Assembly (NCBI RefSeq): GCF_003023845.1
Contig: NZ_PYFT01000001.1
Coordinates: 1,426,001-1,490,000 of the forward strand
From: Adhaeribacter arboris
GTDB lineage: Bacteria > Bacteroidota > Bacteroidia > Cytophagales > Hymenobacteraceae
Length of the DNA stretch: 64,000 bases
Direction: 5' to 3'
The translations under genes and the position numbers were made by a program. This document shows, in pieces, positions 47,204 through 56,696 of this stretch. Within the stretch, counting starts at the first letter, position 1. Every line of letters starts with the position of its first letter. A model generated the notes under the pieces. That model did not search any database. It was not told the origin of the DNA and worked only from the letters and a program-made list of their open reading frames with translations.

Positions 47204-47293
47204 TGTATAAAAATTTTAAAGGTACAGGTAAATACTCTACTTATAAACAAATTATAGGCAAAAAGAATTTAGTATAAAGTACTTTTTGCCTTA

Positions 47294-47605
47294 TTATTTT
47301 CGGGAAAAAATTGGTACTCCTACTCGGTTGATGTGATTAACTAATTCAGGCTCTTTAATCTTATCGTAAATAACTAAATCGAAGGTATTAGGCAAATTTA
47401 AATCTTCTAATTGATGGAATAGCATTAATAAATAATCAAAGTTTAAATCTTTGCCCATTAAGGCAATGTCAATATCGGAACCAGGCTTATAATTTCCTTT
47501 CGCTCGCGAGCCAAATAGTATAGCTTGATTCACGGCAGAAGCAGCAGCAAATATACCCTGAATGGAGCTAATTTGATTTGGTTTCAATCCGTAAGTCATA
47601 GTCAT
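47294..47605 (-). CDS. Minimal nucleotidyltransferase (MNT, HI0073-like)
   Basis: A 103-residue protein with the pol-beta-type motif G-S-R-A-K-G (from Gly31) and catalytic Asp43/Asp45 in G-S-D-I-D-I-A-L. Proteins of this kind pair with a HEPN partner, and in known MNT-HEPN toxin-antitoxin systems the MNT neutralises the HEPN RNase by adding nucleotides to a tyrosine. The HEPN gene directly upstream (47641-48026) is broken, so this may be an orphan antitoxin. An ATG six bases further in (47599) is an alternative start. Confidence 0.85.
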   Translation of the reverse strand: MTMTYGLKPNQISSIQGIFAAASAVNQAILFGSRAKGNYKPGSDIDIALMGKDLNFDYLLMLFHQLEDLNLPNTFDLVIYDKIKEPELVNHINRVGVPIFSRK

Positions 47606-47640
47606 CAGAATAAGGGAGATTGTTTTCCGTTGCTTTCTTC

Positions 47641-48026
47641 TTACAGTTTAATTAAAAGCTCTTGAAAAACTTCAAAGTATCTACTTGTAATTGCTTCTGC
47701 AATCTCTTCTGCTATATCCTTATCATAGGTATGTGAAGTTGCTTCCCGGCTTTTTTTATCGCTATCCAAGTTACACCATCTGTAATATATCCATCTTTAA
47801 AAACTTGTTCAATTACCGGACGTAGCCCTTTTACATCAGAGTAACCTTTATATTCGAGTAAATCCTGCAGCGTTTTCCAACTTAATTCATAAGTATACTC
47901 AATGCGCTGAATAAGTCCTTCGCGTTCTAAATCAGAATAGCTTTTTAGCGCCACTGCTTTTTGCAATTACTCAAAAGCCTTTTGTAAACTAGAACGGCGT
48001 TGTTGCTACCGAATAGCTGGTTGCAT
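47641..48026 (-). pseudogene. Broken HEPN-type partner of the nucleotidyltransferase (HI0074-like)
   Basis: From ATG 48026 the frame reads MQPAIR-stop(TAG)-QQRRSSLQKAFE-stop(TAA)-LQKAVALKSYSDLE and so on. It then needs one more A in the run of seven at 47751-47757 (T on the plus strand) to continue K-K-S-R-E-A-T-S-H-T-Y-D-K-D-I to a TAA at 47641. The restored 128-residue protein has every landmark of the nucleotidyltransferase-substrate-binding family, including E-G-L-I-Q-R-x-E-Y-T-Y-E-L-x-W-K-T-L and S-H-T-Y-D. Two nonsense codons plus one frameshift argue for true inactivation. An 84-residue intact middle portion (47712-47966) is still open. Confidence 0.75.
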
Positions 48027-48062
48027 AGATTAAAGTTTCAGATGAAATAAAACTTTACAAAT

Positions 48063-50042
48063 TTAAACGTGACTAAGCTCGGGTACAACTGGTTCTACCC
48101 AACGATTATCTTCTTTTATTAAATTAATTAATTCCTCTACGGCCGCTTCTTCCGGTACCGATTTTTTAATTACACTTTGCCCGCGGTATAAAGCAATTTT
48201 CCCTTTTCCTACTCCCACATAACCATAATCCGCATCCGCCATTTCGCCGGGACCATTTACAATACAACCCATTATACCAATTTTTACTCCTTTTAAATGA
48301 TCGGTCCGCTTCCGAATCATAGCGGTAGTTTCCTGAAGATCAAATAAGGTACGGCCACAACTCGGACACGAAATATATTCTGTCTTACTCATGCGGGTAC
48401 GAGCAGCTTGCAAAATACCGAAAGATAAACGGTTTAACTGATCAATTTGCTCCAGCCAAGCTAATTTTGCTCTATTCGCTAAATCTTGAGTGCTTAAATA
48501 AACACCATCTCCTAAACCATCTATCAGCAGCCCCCCAATATCCGTGGAAGCATATAGCTGGGTTTGTTCTGCCGATATATCCGGGTAACTTCTTTTAATA
48601 ATTACCGGGTTCTTTACTCCCTTATTCATTAACCGGAAAAAACATTTACGTAATTCGGCCATGGCATGCTCGTTAGCCGTTTGCGCGATTAATACCACCG
48701 AGTAATCCGTCTTTAAACTTTGAATAATAGTATCACTTAAATCCTCAATAGTTATACTGAGAAAGTTTACTTCGGCATGTTTCTCCGCAGAGCTTAAATA
48801 TTCTTCGGGAGTAAGCAGCGGATATCGTTCCGTGCGGTTTTCGGAATTTAACCAAGCCGGATAATCTACTATCTCTTTTAAACCGTTAGGCAACATAAAC
48901 GAAATAGGCTGCGAGCCGGTGTAAATATAATCCGCCCCTAAGTCGTTCATATTAAATTTATCCAGTAGCATGGAGTATAAATGCCCCACACATTTTAAAT
49001 CCGCATACTGTATTTGGCTTAACCGACTTAAATCGGCAATTACGCGCGGTACATTTTGAGCTCCTATATTACTTACTTCCTGGGTTTCCCGCCGGAAATA
49101 TTGAAAAGGGTTGATAGGTACATTACAAATTGGTTTTATAGATTTGTGCCCAGCCCGGTGCGTATAACGATCAATAAGCATAAGAGCAACGGGTGCTTCA
49201 TATTCCGGCGCCTCGGTTAAAGAAACGCGTACCGTATCGCCAATACCATCTTCCAGTAAAGTACCTATACCTACCGCAGATTTAATTCTTCCGTCTTCGC
49301 CCTCGCCGGCTTCGGTTACGCCTAAATGAAAAGGGTAAGGTTGTAATCCTTCTTCTTCTAATTTTTGCGCCAATAACCGGTAGGCCTGCACCATTACCTG
49401 CGTGTTACTAGCCTTCATGGAAAGAACAATATCGTAATAGTTCAGGTCTTCGCAGATGCGCAAAAATTCTAATGCGCTTTCTACCATTCCTAGCGGCGTA
49501 TCTCCGTAACGACTCAGAATACGGTCGGACAGTGAACCGTGATTAGTTCCGATGCGCATTGCCGTGCCGTATTCTTTACATATTTTAACTAAAGGAATAA
49601 AACGCTCCCGGATACGGTCCAGTTCTGCCTGGTAGGTGCTGTCCGTATAATCAATTACTTCAAATTTCTTTTTGTCGGCGTAATTACCTGGGTTAATACG
49701 AACTTTTTCTACAATCCGGGCCGCCAATTCGGCAGCATTAGGGGTAAAATGAATGTCGGCGATTAAGGGAACCTGATAACCCCGACGGCGAAGTTCCGCT
49801 TTTATATTTCTTAGATTTTCGGCTTCTTTTACGCTGGGAGCAGTAATACGCACGTATTCGCAGCCCGCATCTACCATCCGAATGGTTTGTTCCACTGAAC
49901 CAAGAGTATCCATGGTATCCACGGTGGTCATGGATTGCACCCGAATGGGATTATTTCCTCCTAGTGGTAAATCACCAATATACACTTCGCGCGTTTGGCG
50001 GCGCAGGTATTCAGTCAGGCTACGGCAATACATTACATTCAT
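48063..50042 (-). CDS. ispG: 4-hydroxy-3-methylbut-2-enyl-diphosphate synthase
   Basis: The penultimate-step enzyme of the MEP isoprenoid pathway, an iron-sulfur reductase converting MEcPP to HMBPP. At 659 residues it is the long form with an inserted domain (about 290-530) found in bacteroidetes, chlamydiae and plants. TIM-barrel motifs (QSMTTVDT, I-A-D-I-H-F near residue 97, K-V-R-I-N-P-G-N) are followed by the C-terminal cluster cysteines in CPSCGRT and M-G-C-I-V-N-G-P-G-E. First gene of a minus-strand run to 46659. Confidence 0.97.
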   Translation of the reverse strand: MNVMYCRSLTEYLRRQTREVYIGDLPLGGNNPIRVQSMTTVDTMDTLGSVEQTIRMVDAGCEYVRITAPSVKEAENLRNIKAELRRRGYQVPLIADIHFTPNAAELAARIVEKVRINPGNYADKKKFEVIDYTDSTYQAELDRIRERFIPLVKICKEYGTAMRIGTNHGSLSDRILSRYGDTPLGMVESALEFLRICEDLNYYDIVLSMKASNTQVMVQAYRLLAQKLEEEGLQPYPFHLGVTEAGEGEDGRIKSAVGIGTLLEDGIGDTVRVSLTEAPEYEAPVALMLIDRYTHRAGHKSIKPICNVPINPFQYFRRETQEVSNIGAQNVPRVIADLSRLSQIQYADLKCVGHLYSMLLDKFNMNDLGADYIYTGSQPISFMLPNGLKEIVDYPAWLNSENRTERYPLLTPEEYLSSAEKHAEVNFLSITIEDLSDTIIQSLKTDYSVVLIAQTANEHAMAELRKCFFRLMNKGVKNPVIIKRSYPDISAEQTQLYASTDIGGLLIDGLGDGVYLSTQDLANRAKLAWLEQIDQLNRLSFGILQAARTRMSKTEYISCPSCGRTLFDLQETTAMIRKRTDHLKGVKIGIMGCIVNGPGEMADADYGYVGVGKGKIALYRGQSVIKKSVPEEAAVEELINLIKEDNRWVEPVVPELSHV

Positions 50043-50261
50043 ACTAAACAGTTGTTGTTACTTTCTACAACAAACAAGTCGGGGGGTTAGTGTCCGGCCC
50101 GGTAAAATTACTAGGTTATAATGAAAACACCATTATCCAAAGATTGTTTTGCTTTAAAAGGAATACCGAATAGCCATAATTTCCGTTATATATAGGGTAT
50201 AATAAAAATAGTACTCAGCTCTATATAATATTAGTATAGACAAACAATTAACATAGATAGT

Positions 50262-50720
50262 ATGTCACCATTAAATATACACAGCGATTGGCGAGGGAAA
50301 GTATTCCGGCAGGCTGCCGCCTTTGGCATTAAAGGACAGCAAATTTTGGATGTAATATCATTAACCAGAAATGTAATTAAAGAAGAATTACACACCGAAG
50401 TAAAAAAGGGTCAGAACAAACCGGTTTTGCAGTTTCTCCTTAATCAATCCATTCAACACGGTAAAAATATTTTGTTTGATAAAATCATCCAGAGAGTAGC
50501 CGGGCGGTTAATTCTTCGATTAGGTATACCGGGTGGGTTAGCCGTGAGTATTGCCACTTTAATAGTACCAATTTTACTCAAAGGATTAACAAAGAAGGCA
50601 ATGAAGAATGTCAATGTGCAGAATTTAATTGCTCGGCTGGATGCCCGGGACCAGCTACCAGACTTATCGGCACTAAAAACTATGTTTCGCCGGCAAGATC
50701 CAGATTCGGCTGCCGCATAA
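50262..50720 (+). CDS. Small protein with hydrophobic segment, unknown function
   Basis: A 152-residue protein without a signal peptide. An alpha-helical N-terminal half is followed by a hydrophobic stretch (about 84-112, L-R-L-G-I-P-G-G-L-A-V-S-I-A-T-L-I-V-P-I-L-L) and a basic tail. It could be membrane-associated. No family recognised. The gene is divergent from ispG and convergent with glnN, separated from the latter by a shared hairpin terminator. Confidence 0.6.
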   Translation: MSPLNIHSDWRGKVFRQAAAFGIKGQQILDVISLTRNVIKEELHTEVKKGQNKPVLQFLLNQSIQHGKNILFDKIIQRVAGRLILRLGIPGGLAVSIATLIVPILLKGLTKKAMKNVNVQNLIARLDARDQLPDLSALKTMFRRQDPDSAAA

Positions 50721-50750
50721 TTTAAATTTTTTAACCATTCCCTCAACAAT

Positions 50751-50782
50751 AAAAAAGGCACTCTAAATAGAGCGCCTTTTTT
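50751..50782. terminator. Bidirectional terminator before glnN end
   Basis: AAAAAAGGC-A-CTCT, loop AAAT, AGAG-C-GCCTTTTTT forms a 13-bp stem with one A-C mismatch and A/T runs on both sides. It sits between convergent genes. Confidence 0.8.
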
Positions 50783-50802
50783 ATTAATAACAATTTATAA
50801 TA

Positions 50803-52995
50803 TTAGTGTCTAAATAACATTTCGCGGTATTTAACTAAAGGCCAATCTTCGTCATCTACCATTAATTCTAATTTATCTACGCTATAACGAATAACATCGA
50901 AGTACGGACGAACTACATCGCAGTAATTGATGGCGCGTTCCCGGGCATCTTCAATCTTATTAGCTACTTTACGGGCTTCAATCATTTCTTCCACGTTGCG
51001 CTTAATAATGTTTACGTGTTTAGAAATAAACTTGATCGACTCAATAGTTTCTTCGGTGTATTCACCTTGATCCAGACCTAACTCGCGCAAACCTTTAATG
51101 TTATGAATTAATTTATTCTGGTAGGCTATGGCCGTAGGAATAACGTGATTATTGGCTAAATCACCTAAAACGCGGGATTCAATTTGAATTTTCTTCGTGT
51201 ATTCTTCGAGTAGAATTTCGTGCCGGGCATGTAATTCTACTTTCGAGAAAATACTATTACGAATGAATAAGTCTTCTGAGGTGGAGCTTACTAAGAAATC
51301 TAAGGCTTGCGGAGTAGTACGTACGTTAGACAAACCCCGGCTAGCTGCTTCGTCTTCCCATTCTTGGGAGTAACCATTGCCTTCGAAACGGATCGCCTTG
51401 GAAGCTTTAATGTATTCGCGGATAATTTCTACAATCGCTACTTCTTTCTTCTTGCCTTTATCAATTAAAACGTCCACTTTTTGCTTAAAGTCGATTAACT
51501 GATCGGCCACAATGGCGTTGAGGATGGTCATGGCCGAAGAACTGTTGGCGGAAGAACCTACTGCCCGGAATTCAAATTTATTACCGGTAAAGGCAAACGG
51601 AGAAGTACGGTTACGGTCAGTGTTATCCAATAAAATTTCCGGAATTTTATCGATACCTAATTTTAAATACAGATTATCTCCTTTATCAATCGCAATCTGA
51701 GAATTGTTTTCCAATTCGTTTAGAACGGCATCGAGCTGCGAACCTATAAATACCGACATAATAGCGGGCGGGGCTTCGTTAGCTCCTAAACGGTGATCGT
51801 TATTAGCCGACGCAATAGAGGCCCGCAACAAATCGGCGTGCTTATAAACGGCCATAATGGTAGAAGCAAAGAACGCCAAAAATTGAAGGTTTTCCTTTGG
51901 TCGTTTGCCCGGGCTTAGTAAATTAACCCCGGTATCGGTAGAGATGGCCCAGTTGTTATGCTTACCGCTGCCATTTACTCCTTTAAATGGTTTTTCGTGT
52001 AATAAAGCTTTAAAATTATGACGTTCCGCTACTTTATTCATTAAATCCATCAACAACTGGTTGTGGTCAACGGCTAAGTTTGCATCTTCGAAAGTTGGCG
52101 CACATTCAAATTGATTAGGCGCCACTTCGTTGTGGCGGGTACGCAACGGAATACCTAATTTTAAAGCTTCTTGCTCAAAATCCAGCATAAAAGCGTGTAC
52201 CCGCGGCGGAATAGAGCCAAAATAATGATCTTCTAATTGCTGCCCTTTCGCCGGAGCATGCCCAAATAAAGTACGACCCGTCATTATTAAATCCGGGCGA
52301 GCATCGAAAAGGGCTTTATCCACCAAAAAGTATTCTTGCTCAATACCTAAAGTAGCGGTTACTCGGGTTACATCTTTATCAAAATATTGGCACACCTCTA
52401 CCGCAGCGCGGTCCAGGAAAGATAAAGTTTTAAGCAAAGGAGTTTTATAATCTAGCGCTTCACCCGTATAAGCTACAAAAACAGTAGGAATACACAAGGT
52501 TTTAGCACCGTAAGAATCCATGATAAAAGCCGGAGAAGTAGGATCCCAGGCGGTGTAACCCCGGGCTTCAAAAGTATTGCGGATACCGCCGTTCGGGAAA
52601 GAAGAAGCATCCGGTTCTTGCTGCACCAGGGCCGAACCTTTAAAATTTTCGATGGCTTGACCATCAGCGTTCAAATCAAAGAACGAATCGTGTTTTTCGG
52701 CGGTAGCTCCGGTTAGAGGTTGAAACCAGTGGGTATAATGCGTAGCACCTTTCGATAGAGCCCAGGTTTTCATTGCAGCAGCCACTGCATCGGCCACAGC
52801 CCGGTCTACTTTAGTACCATGTTTAATAGAAGTAACTAACTTTTTGAAATACTCCCCCGACATGGTGGTACGCATAGCCTCTAAGCCAAATACGTTTTTT
52901 CCGTAGTATTCAGATATTTTTTGGGAGGTTTGAGGTACATCAACTGGTTTACGGTGGTCTACCAGCTCAAGCGCTTTAAAACGAAGTACGGCCAT
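50803..52995 (-). CDS. glnN: Glutamine synthetase type III
   Basis: ATP-dependent ammonia assimilation (glutamate to glutamine). The 730-residue length is that of GSIII, the main form in Bacteroidota. Signature segments: VNGSGKHNNWAIST (about residues 350-363), N-D-H-R-L-G-A-N-E-A-P-P-A and a latch helix region near the C-terminus. It has its own promoter (-33 at 53054-53058, -7 at 53028-53035). In other bacteria GSIII is nitrogen-regulated; no regulator site is evident here. Confidence 0.97.
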   Translation of the reverse strand: MAVLRFKALELVDHRKPVDVPQTSQKISEYYGKNVFGLEAMRTTMSGEYFKKLVTSIKHGTKVDRAVADAVAAAMKTWALSKGATHYTHWFQPLTGATAEKHDSFFDLNADGQAIENFKGSALVQQEPDASSFPNGGIRNTFEARGYTAWDPTSPAFIMDSYGAKTLCIPTVFVAYTGEALDYKTPLLKTLSFLDRAAVEVCQYFDKDVTRVTATLGIEQEYFLVDKALFDARPDLIMTGRTLFGHAPAKGQQLEDHYFGSIPPRVHAFMLDFEQEALKLGIPLRTRHNEVAPNQFECAPTFEDANLAVDHNQLLMDLMNKVAERHNFKALLHEKPFKGVNGSGKHNNWAISTDTGVNLLSPGKRPKENLQFLAFFASTIMAVYKHADLLRASIASANNDHRLGANEAPPAIMSVFIGSQLDAVLNELENNSQIAIDKGDNLYLKLGIDKIPEILLDNTDRNRTSPFAFTGNKFEFRAVGSSANSSSAMTILNAIVADQLIDFKQKVDVLIDKGKKKEVAIVEIIREYIKASKAIRFEGNGYSQEWEDEAASRGLSNVRTTPQALDFLVSSTSEDLFIRNSIFSKVELHARHEILLEEYTKKIQIESRVLGDLANNHVIPTAIAYQNKLIHNIKGLRELGLDQGEYTEETIESIKFISKHVNIIKRNVEEMIEARKVANKIEDARERAINYCDVVRPYFDVIRYSVDKLELMVDDEDWPLVKYREMLFRH

Positions 52996-53027
52996 AGTGT
53001 GATTAAGTGTTTATTTAATAAGATAGC

Positions 53028-53058
53028 CAAAGGTAATCATTAATCTTTTTCATCAAAA
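53028..53058 (-). promoter_or_regulatory. Primary-sigma promoter of glnN
   Basis: On the minus strand TTTTG (53058-53054) and TACCTTTG (53035-53028) are 18 bases apart, matching the Bacteroidota -33 TTTG / -7 TAnnTTTG consensus. The ATG follows 32 bases downstream. Confidence 0.6.
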
Positions 53059-53217
53059 TGCTAAGATTAAAATTTTAAACATTTTTTTAAAATTTATAAA
53101 AATATCCTAACATCTACCTTTCAATCCGGACTGTTTTTTTCAAAAAAGCATCTTTTTAGAGTAAAATGATTAATTTTTATTGGCCAAATTTTAAAACCTG
53201 TTTTAATGCCCTTTAAG

Positions 53218-53245
53218 TTGCAAATTTAAAATAAAATTATATTTG
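53218..53245 (+). promoter_or_regulatory. Promoter directly abutting the LTA-synthase-like gene
   Basis: TTG (53218-53220), 17 bases, then TATATTTG (53238-53245) fits -33/-7. The GTG start lies only four bases further, so transcription would begin at about the start codon (leaderless mRNA), unless a downstream start is used. Confidence 0.45.
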
Positions 53246-53249
53246 CCGG

Positions 53250-55103
53250 GTGAAACCAGCTTATCTCCGACCTCTCGTTTACTTTCTTTTTTGGCTTCTG
53301 GTAGGAGTCCTTATTAAGGCCCTTTTTTTGGGGTACCATTATTCTAAAACCGACGGGCTTACCTATATCGAAATTGTTAAGGTATTTCTTTATGGGTTGC
53401 GGATGGATGCCTCTTTTGCGGCTTACTTGTGTGCGTTTCCTTTTATTTGCTTTCTGCTAGAAGGGTTGTTAAAGAATTTACGATTATCCAGCCTGGTAAA
53501 TGGCTACACTTTCCTGTTAATTCCGGTGGTTGCCGCACTAGTTACCGCTGATTTGGAAATGTATAATGCCTGGGGCTACCGGCTCGATGCAACCCCGCTG
53601 CAATATTTAAATACTCCTCGAGAAATGGTAGCCTCTGTTTCGGCCGCTCCTGTTTTTTTGTTAACCTTAGTATTTTTATTCCTGATTCTTTTTTTAGGAT
53701 TTGTTTACCAAAGAATTTTTAGACCCGTTCTGGAAAAAAAAGTAAATACTACCTTCACTATGGGGGGCAAAATTGTGGCTTTTTGCTTTTTGGTAATTCT
53801 TATTATTCCCATGCGCGGCGGGCTCCAGCATATTCCTATTAACCAAAGCGACGTTTATTTTTCGAATAAACTATATGCGAATCACGCTGCTGTTAATTTA
53901 CCCTGGAATGTATTGTACTCTTTAAACCGAAGAAATTATGCCCCCAAAAATCCGTATAAATATATGGCAATGGCACAGGCGCAAAAATACGTGGACTCGC
54001 TGTATACTTCGCCTGAATTACCGGCTAACGGCAGTAATTCTATTTTAAAATCTACCCGCCCTAATATTTTATTTATTATTCTGGAAAGCAATACCGCCAA
54101 ATTGGTGGGCTGTTTAGGAGGAGAACCCGGGGTTACACCGCACCTGGACCAACTGGCCCGCGATGGAATAATTTTTACTAATATTTATGCCGGTGGCGAC
54201 CGTAGCGAAAAAGGCTTAGTGGCTTTGCTAAGCGGCTATCCGGTACAAACTACCACTTCCATCATAAAACTACCTCGAAAAACGGAGCATCTTCCGCACC
54301 TAAATCAAATATTAAAATCGCAAGGTTACCAAACCAGCTATTATTACGGAGGCGAATTAGCCTTTGCCAACATAAAATCGTACTTACTTAATGCCGGCTA
54401 TGATCGGCTAATAAGTAAATTCGATTTTCCGGCGAATACTTATAATTCCAAATGGGGTGTGCACGATCATGTTTTATTAAACCGCTGGTTAGCCGACCTA
54501 AAAACGGAAAAGCAACCTTTTTTTTCAACTCTGTTTACTCTTAGTAGCCACGAGCCCTACGATGTGCCTATTCCAGCAAAATTTGCCGGTACCGACGAAG
54601 CCACCAAGTTTAAGAATTCCATGTATTATACCGATCAGTCAATCGGTAATTTTATCCTGGCAGCTAAGAAACAAGCTTGGTGGAAGAATACTTTAATTAT
54701 TATGGCCGCCGATCACGGGCACCGGTTCCCCGGCGATGACCCTAATTTTAAACCCAGTAAATTCCGGATACCGTTTTTGCTTACAGGTGGGGCATTAAAG
54801 CAAGCGTACCCACCCGTAAATACAATTGGTTCCCAAACGGATATTGTACCAACTGTGCTCCACCAATTACATTTACCCACCGAACCATTTAAATGGGGAA
54901 AAGACCTCTTAAACCCGGCGGTGAAGCCTTTCGCTTTTTATGTGTTTAACGATGGCTTTGGTTTTGTAACTCCTTCCGGTACCATTACTTTCGATAATAT
55001 TTCGAAACAAGTAATTTCCAGCGACCCTGCCGTTCCGAAACAACAATTAAATTACGGAAAAGCCTATATGGAGCTTTCGTTTGAAGATTATCTGAATAAA
55101 TAG
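53250..55103 (+). CDS. LTA-synthase/sulfatase-family membrane phosphatase or transferase
   Basis: A 617-residue protein with five N-terminal membrane helices (within about 1-190) and an extracytoplasmic alkaline-phosphatase-fold domain (about 270-590). Metal and active-site landmarks: F-I-I-L-E-S-N (metal Glu), the nucleophile region G-G-D-R-S-E-K-G where a Ser stands in the usual Thr/Ser position, and A-A-D-H-G-H. Gram-negative members add phosphoglycerol or phosphoethanolamine to envelope glycans, or hydrolyse sulfate or phosphate esters; which applies is unknown. The start is GTG because no earlier ATG exists in frame. Confidence 0.87.
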   Translation: MKPAYLRPLVYFLFWLLVGVLIKALFLGYHYSKTDGLTYIEIVKVFLYGLRMDASFAAYLCAFPFICFLLEGLLKNLRLSSLVNGYTFLLIPVVAALVTADLEMYNAWGYRLDATPLQYLNTPREMVASVSAAPVFLLTLVFLFLILFLGFVYQRIFRPVLEKKVNTTFTMGGKIVAFCFLVILIIPMRGGLQHIPINQSDVYFSNKLYANHAAVNLPWNVLYSLNRRNYAPKNPYKYMAMAQAQKYVDSLYTSPELPANGSNSILKSTRPNILFIILESNTAKLVGCLGGEPGVTPHLDQLARDGIIFTNIYAGGDRSEKGLVALLSGYPVQTTTSIIKLPRKTEHLPHLNQILKSQGYQTSYYYGGELAFANIKSYLLNAGYDRLISKFDFPANTYNSKWGVHDHVLLNRWLADLKTEKQPFFSTLFTLSSHEPYDVPIPAKFAGTDEATKFKNSMYYTDQSIGNFILAAKKQAWWKNTLIIMAADHGHRFPGDDPNFKPSKFRIPFLLTGGALKQAYPPVNTIGSQTDIVPTVLHQLHLPTEPFKWGKDLLNPAVKPFAFYVFNDGFGFVTPSGTITFDNISKQVISSDPAVPKQQLNYGKAYMELSFEDYLNK

Positions 55104-55330
55104 TTGTTAGTTGTTGATTGTTGGTTGATAGTTCACAGACCACAGTTGGTTTATTAGATTATAAATTATTATTCCATTCAATTCTGAAACGGTAAATCTT
55201 TCAACTTTCATAAGAACAAAGGAGCACTTATTTATAAAGCAACAAAACAGTAAATCTATAAACTGTTATATAATTAAAACCTATGGTCTGTGGACCATGG
55301 ATTGTGGACTATCAACTAACAACCAACAAC
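55103..55330. repeat. Imperfect inverted repeat flanking about 135 bases
   Basis: The left arm (55103-55145) and the reverse complement of the right arm (55281-55330) share C-T-G/A-T-G-G-T-C-T-G-T-G and ACTATCAAC(C/T)AACAA blocks. The right arm has a 13-base extra piece that repeats GGACCATGGATTGTG-like text. No gene between the arms; it separates two co-oriented genes. Confidence 0.6.
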
Positions 55331-55346
55331 TTTCAACTATTTTTAC

Positions 55347-55354
55347 TATTTTTG
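55347..55354 (+). promoter_or_regulatory. -7 element (TATTTTTG) before mtaB
   Basis: TATTTTTG fits TAnnTTTG and ends 7 bases before the ATG at 55362, implying a very short or absent leader. The -33 element is not clear. Confidence 0.35.
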
Positions 55355-55361
55355 CGGCGCA

Positions 55362-56687
55362 ATGAAAAAGGTGGCTTTTTATACGTTGGGTTGTAAACTG
55401 AATTTTTCGGAAACTTCTTCTATTTCCCGGATTTTTCAGGAACGGGGTTTTGAAAAAGTAAATTTTGAAGAACAGGCAGATATTTACGTAATTAATACGT
55501 GCTCGGTAACCGATAACGCCGATAAAAAATGCCGGAAAGTGGTAAAAGAAGCTCTGAAACATTCGCCGAATGCCTTTATCACCATAGTGGGCTGTTACGC
55601 CCAATTAAAACCACAGGAAATTGCAACTATTCCGGGGGTAGATGCCGTACTGGGCGCCGCCGAAAAATTCAGGTTAGTAGATATTCTGGAGGATTTTGTA
55701 AAGAAAGAAAAAACTCAGATACACGCCAGCGCTATTTCGGAAGTTAATACTTTTCATAATGCCTATTCGTTTGGCGACCGGACACGTACTTTCTTAAAAG
55801 TGCAGGATGGTTGTGATTATTCTTGCACTTTTTGTACGATACCACTGGCGCGAGGCAAAAGCCGCAGCCATACTGTAGCCTCGGTAGTAGCTTCGGCCAA
55901 CGAAATTGCCCAAAGTGGGGTGAAAGAAATTGTGCTTACCGGCGTAAACCTGGGCGATTTTGGTATTGTTCCGGGAGTAGGCCGTCAGGAAACTTTTTTT
56001 GATTTAATTAAACAACTCGACCAGGAAGTAAGCAACATTGATCGGTTTCGAATTTCTTCGATTGAACCGAACTTGTTAACGAACGAAATAATCCGGTTTG
56101 TAGCAAGTTCCCAGAAGTTTGTCCCGCATTTCCATATTCCGCTGCAATCCGGCTCCGATAAAATTTTAAAATTAATGCGTCGGCGCTATTTGCGCGAGTT
56201 ATACGCTGAGCGGGTAACGGCCATTAAAGCCTTAATGCCGCATTGCTGCATTGGCGTAGATGTAATTGTTGGTTTTCCCGGCGAAACCGAAGCAGATTTT
56301 CTACAAACGTATACTTTCCTGAACGAATTAGATATTAGCTATCTGCACGTTTTCCCGTATTCAGAACGCCAAAATACCAAAGCTATTGAAATGCCGGGCA
56401 GCGTACCCCTTGCCGAAAGAAATCGTCGGGCCAATATGCTTCGCATTTTATCGGAGAAGAAAAAACGTAACTTCTACGAGCAACACGTTGGTTATGAAAC
56501 TACCGTGCTTTTTGAAGCCGATATCACCAATGGATTGATGGAAGGATTTACGGATAATTACATCCGGGTACAAGCGAAATACGATCCTATTTTAGTAAAC
56601 GAACTTAAGAAAGTACGCTTAACGAAAGTAAATGCAGTAGGCTTAATGGAAGCCGAAGAAGTATTTGCCGAAGTTTTCCAGCACTAA
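55362..56687 (+). CDS. mtaB: tRNA t6A37 methylthiotransferase
   Basis: A radical-SAM enzyme that converts N6-threonylcarbamoyladenosine at tRNA position 37 to its 2-methylthio form. The 441 residues comprise the MTTase domain with cluster cysteines Cys11, Cys47 and Cys78, the radical-SAM motif C151-x3-C155-x2-C158 (GCDYSCTFC) and a C-terminal TRAM-like part. 'T-L-G-C-K-L-N' near the start separates MtaB from MiaB and RimO. It is convergent with the outer-membrane protein gene at 56697. Confidence 0.95.
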   Translation: MKKVAFYTLGCKLNFSETSSISRIFQERGFEKVNFEEQADIYVINTCSVTDNADKKCRKVVKEALKHSPNAFITIVGCYAQLKPQEIATIPGVDAVLGAAEKFRLVDILEDFVKKEKTQIHASAISEVNTFHNAYSFGDRTRTFLKVQDGCDYSCTFCTIPLARGKSRSHTVASVVASANEIAQSGVKEIVLTGVNLGDFGIVPGVGRQETFFDLIKQLDQEVSNIDRFRISSIEPNLLTNEIIRFVASSQKFVPHFHIPLQSGSDKILKLMRRRYLRELYAERVTAIKALMPHCCIGVDVIVGFPGETEADFLQTYTFLNELDISYLHVFPYSERQNTKAIEMPGSVPLAERNRRANMLRILSEKKKRNFYEQHVGYETTVLFEADITNGLMEGFTDNYIRVQAKYDPILVNELKKVRLTKVNAVGLMEAEEVFAEVFQH

Positions 56688-56696
56688 ACATTTTCT

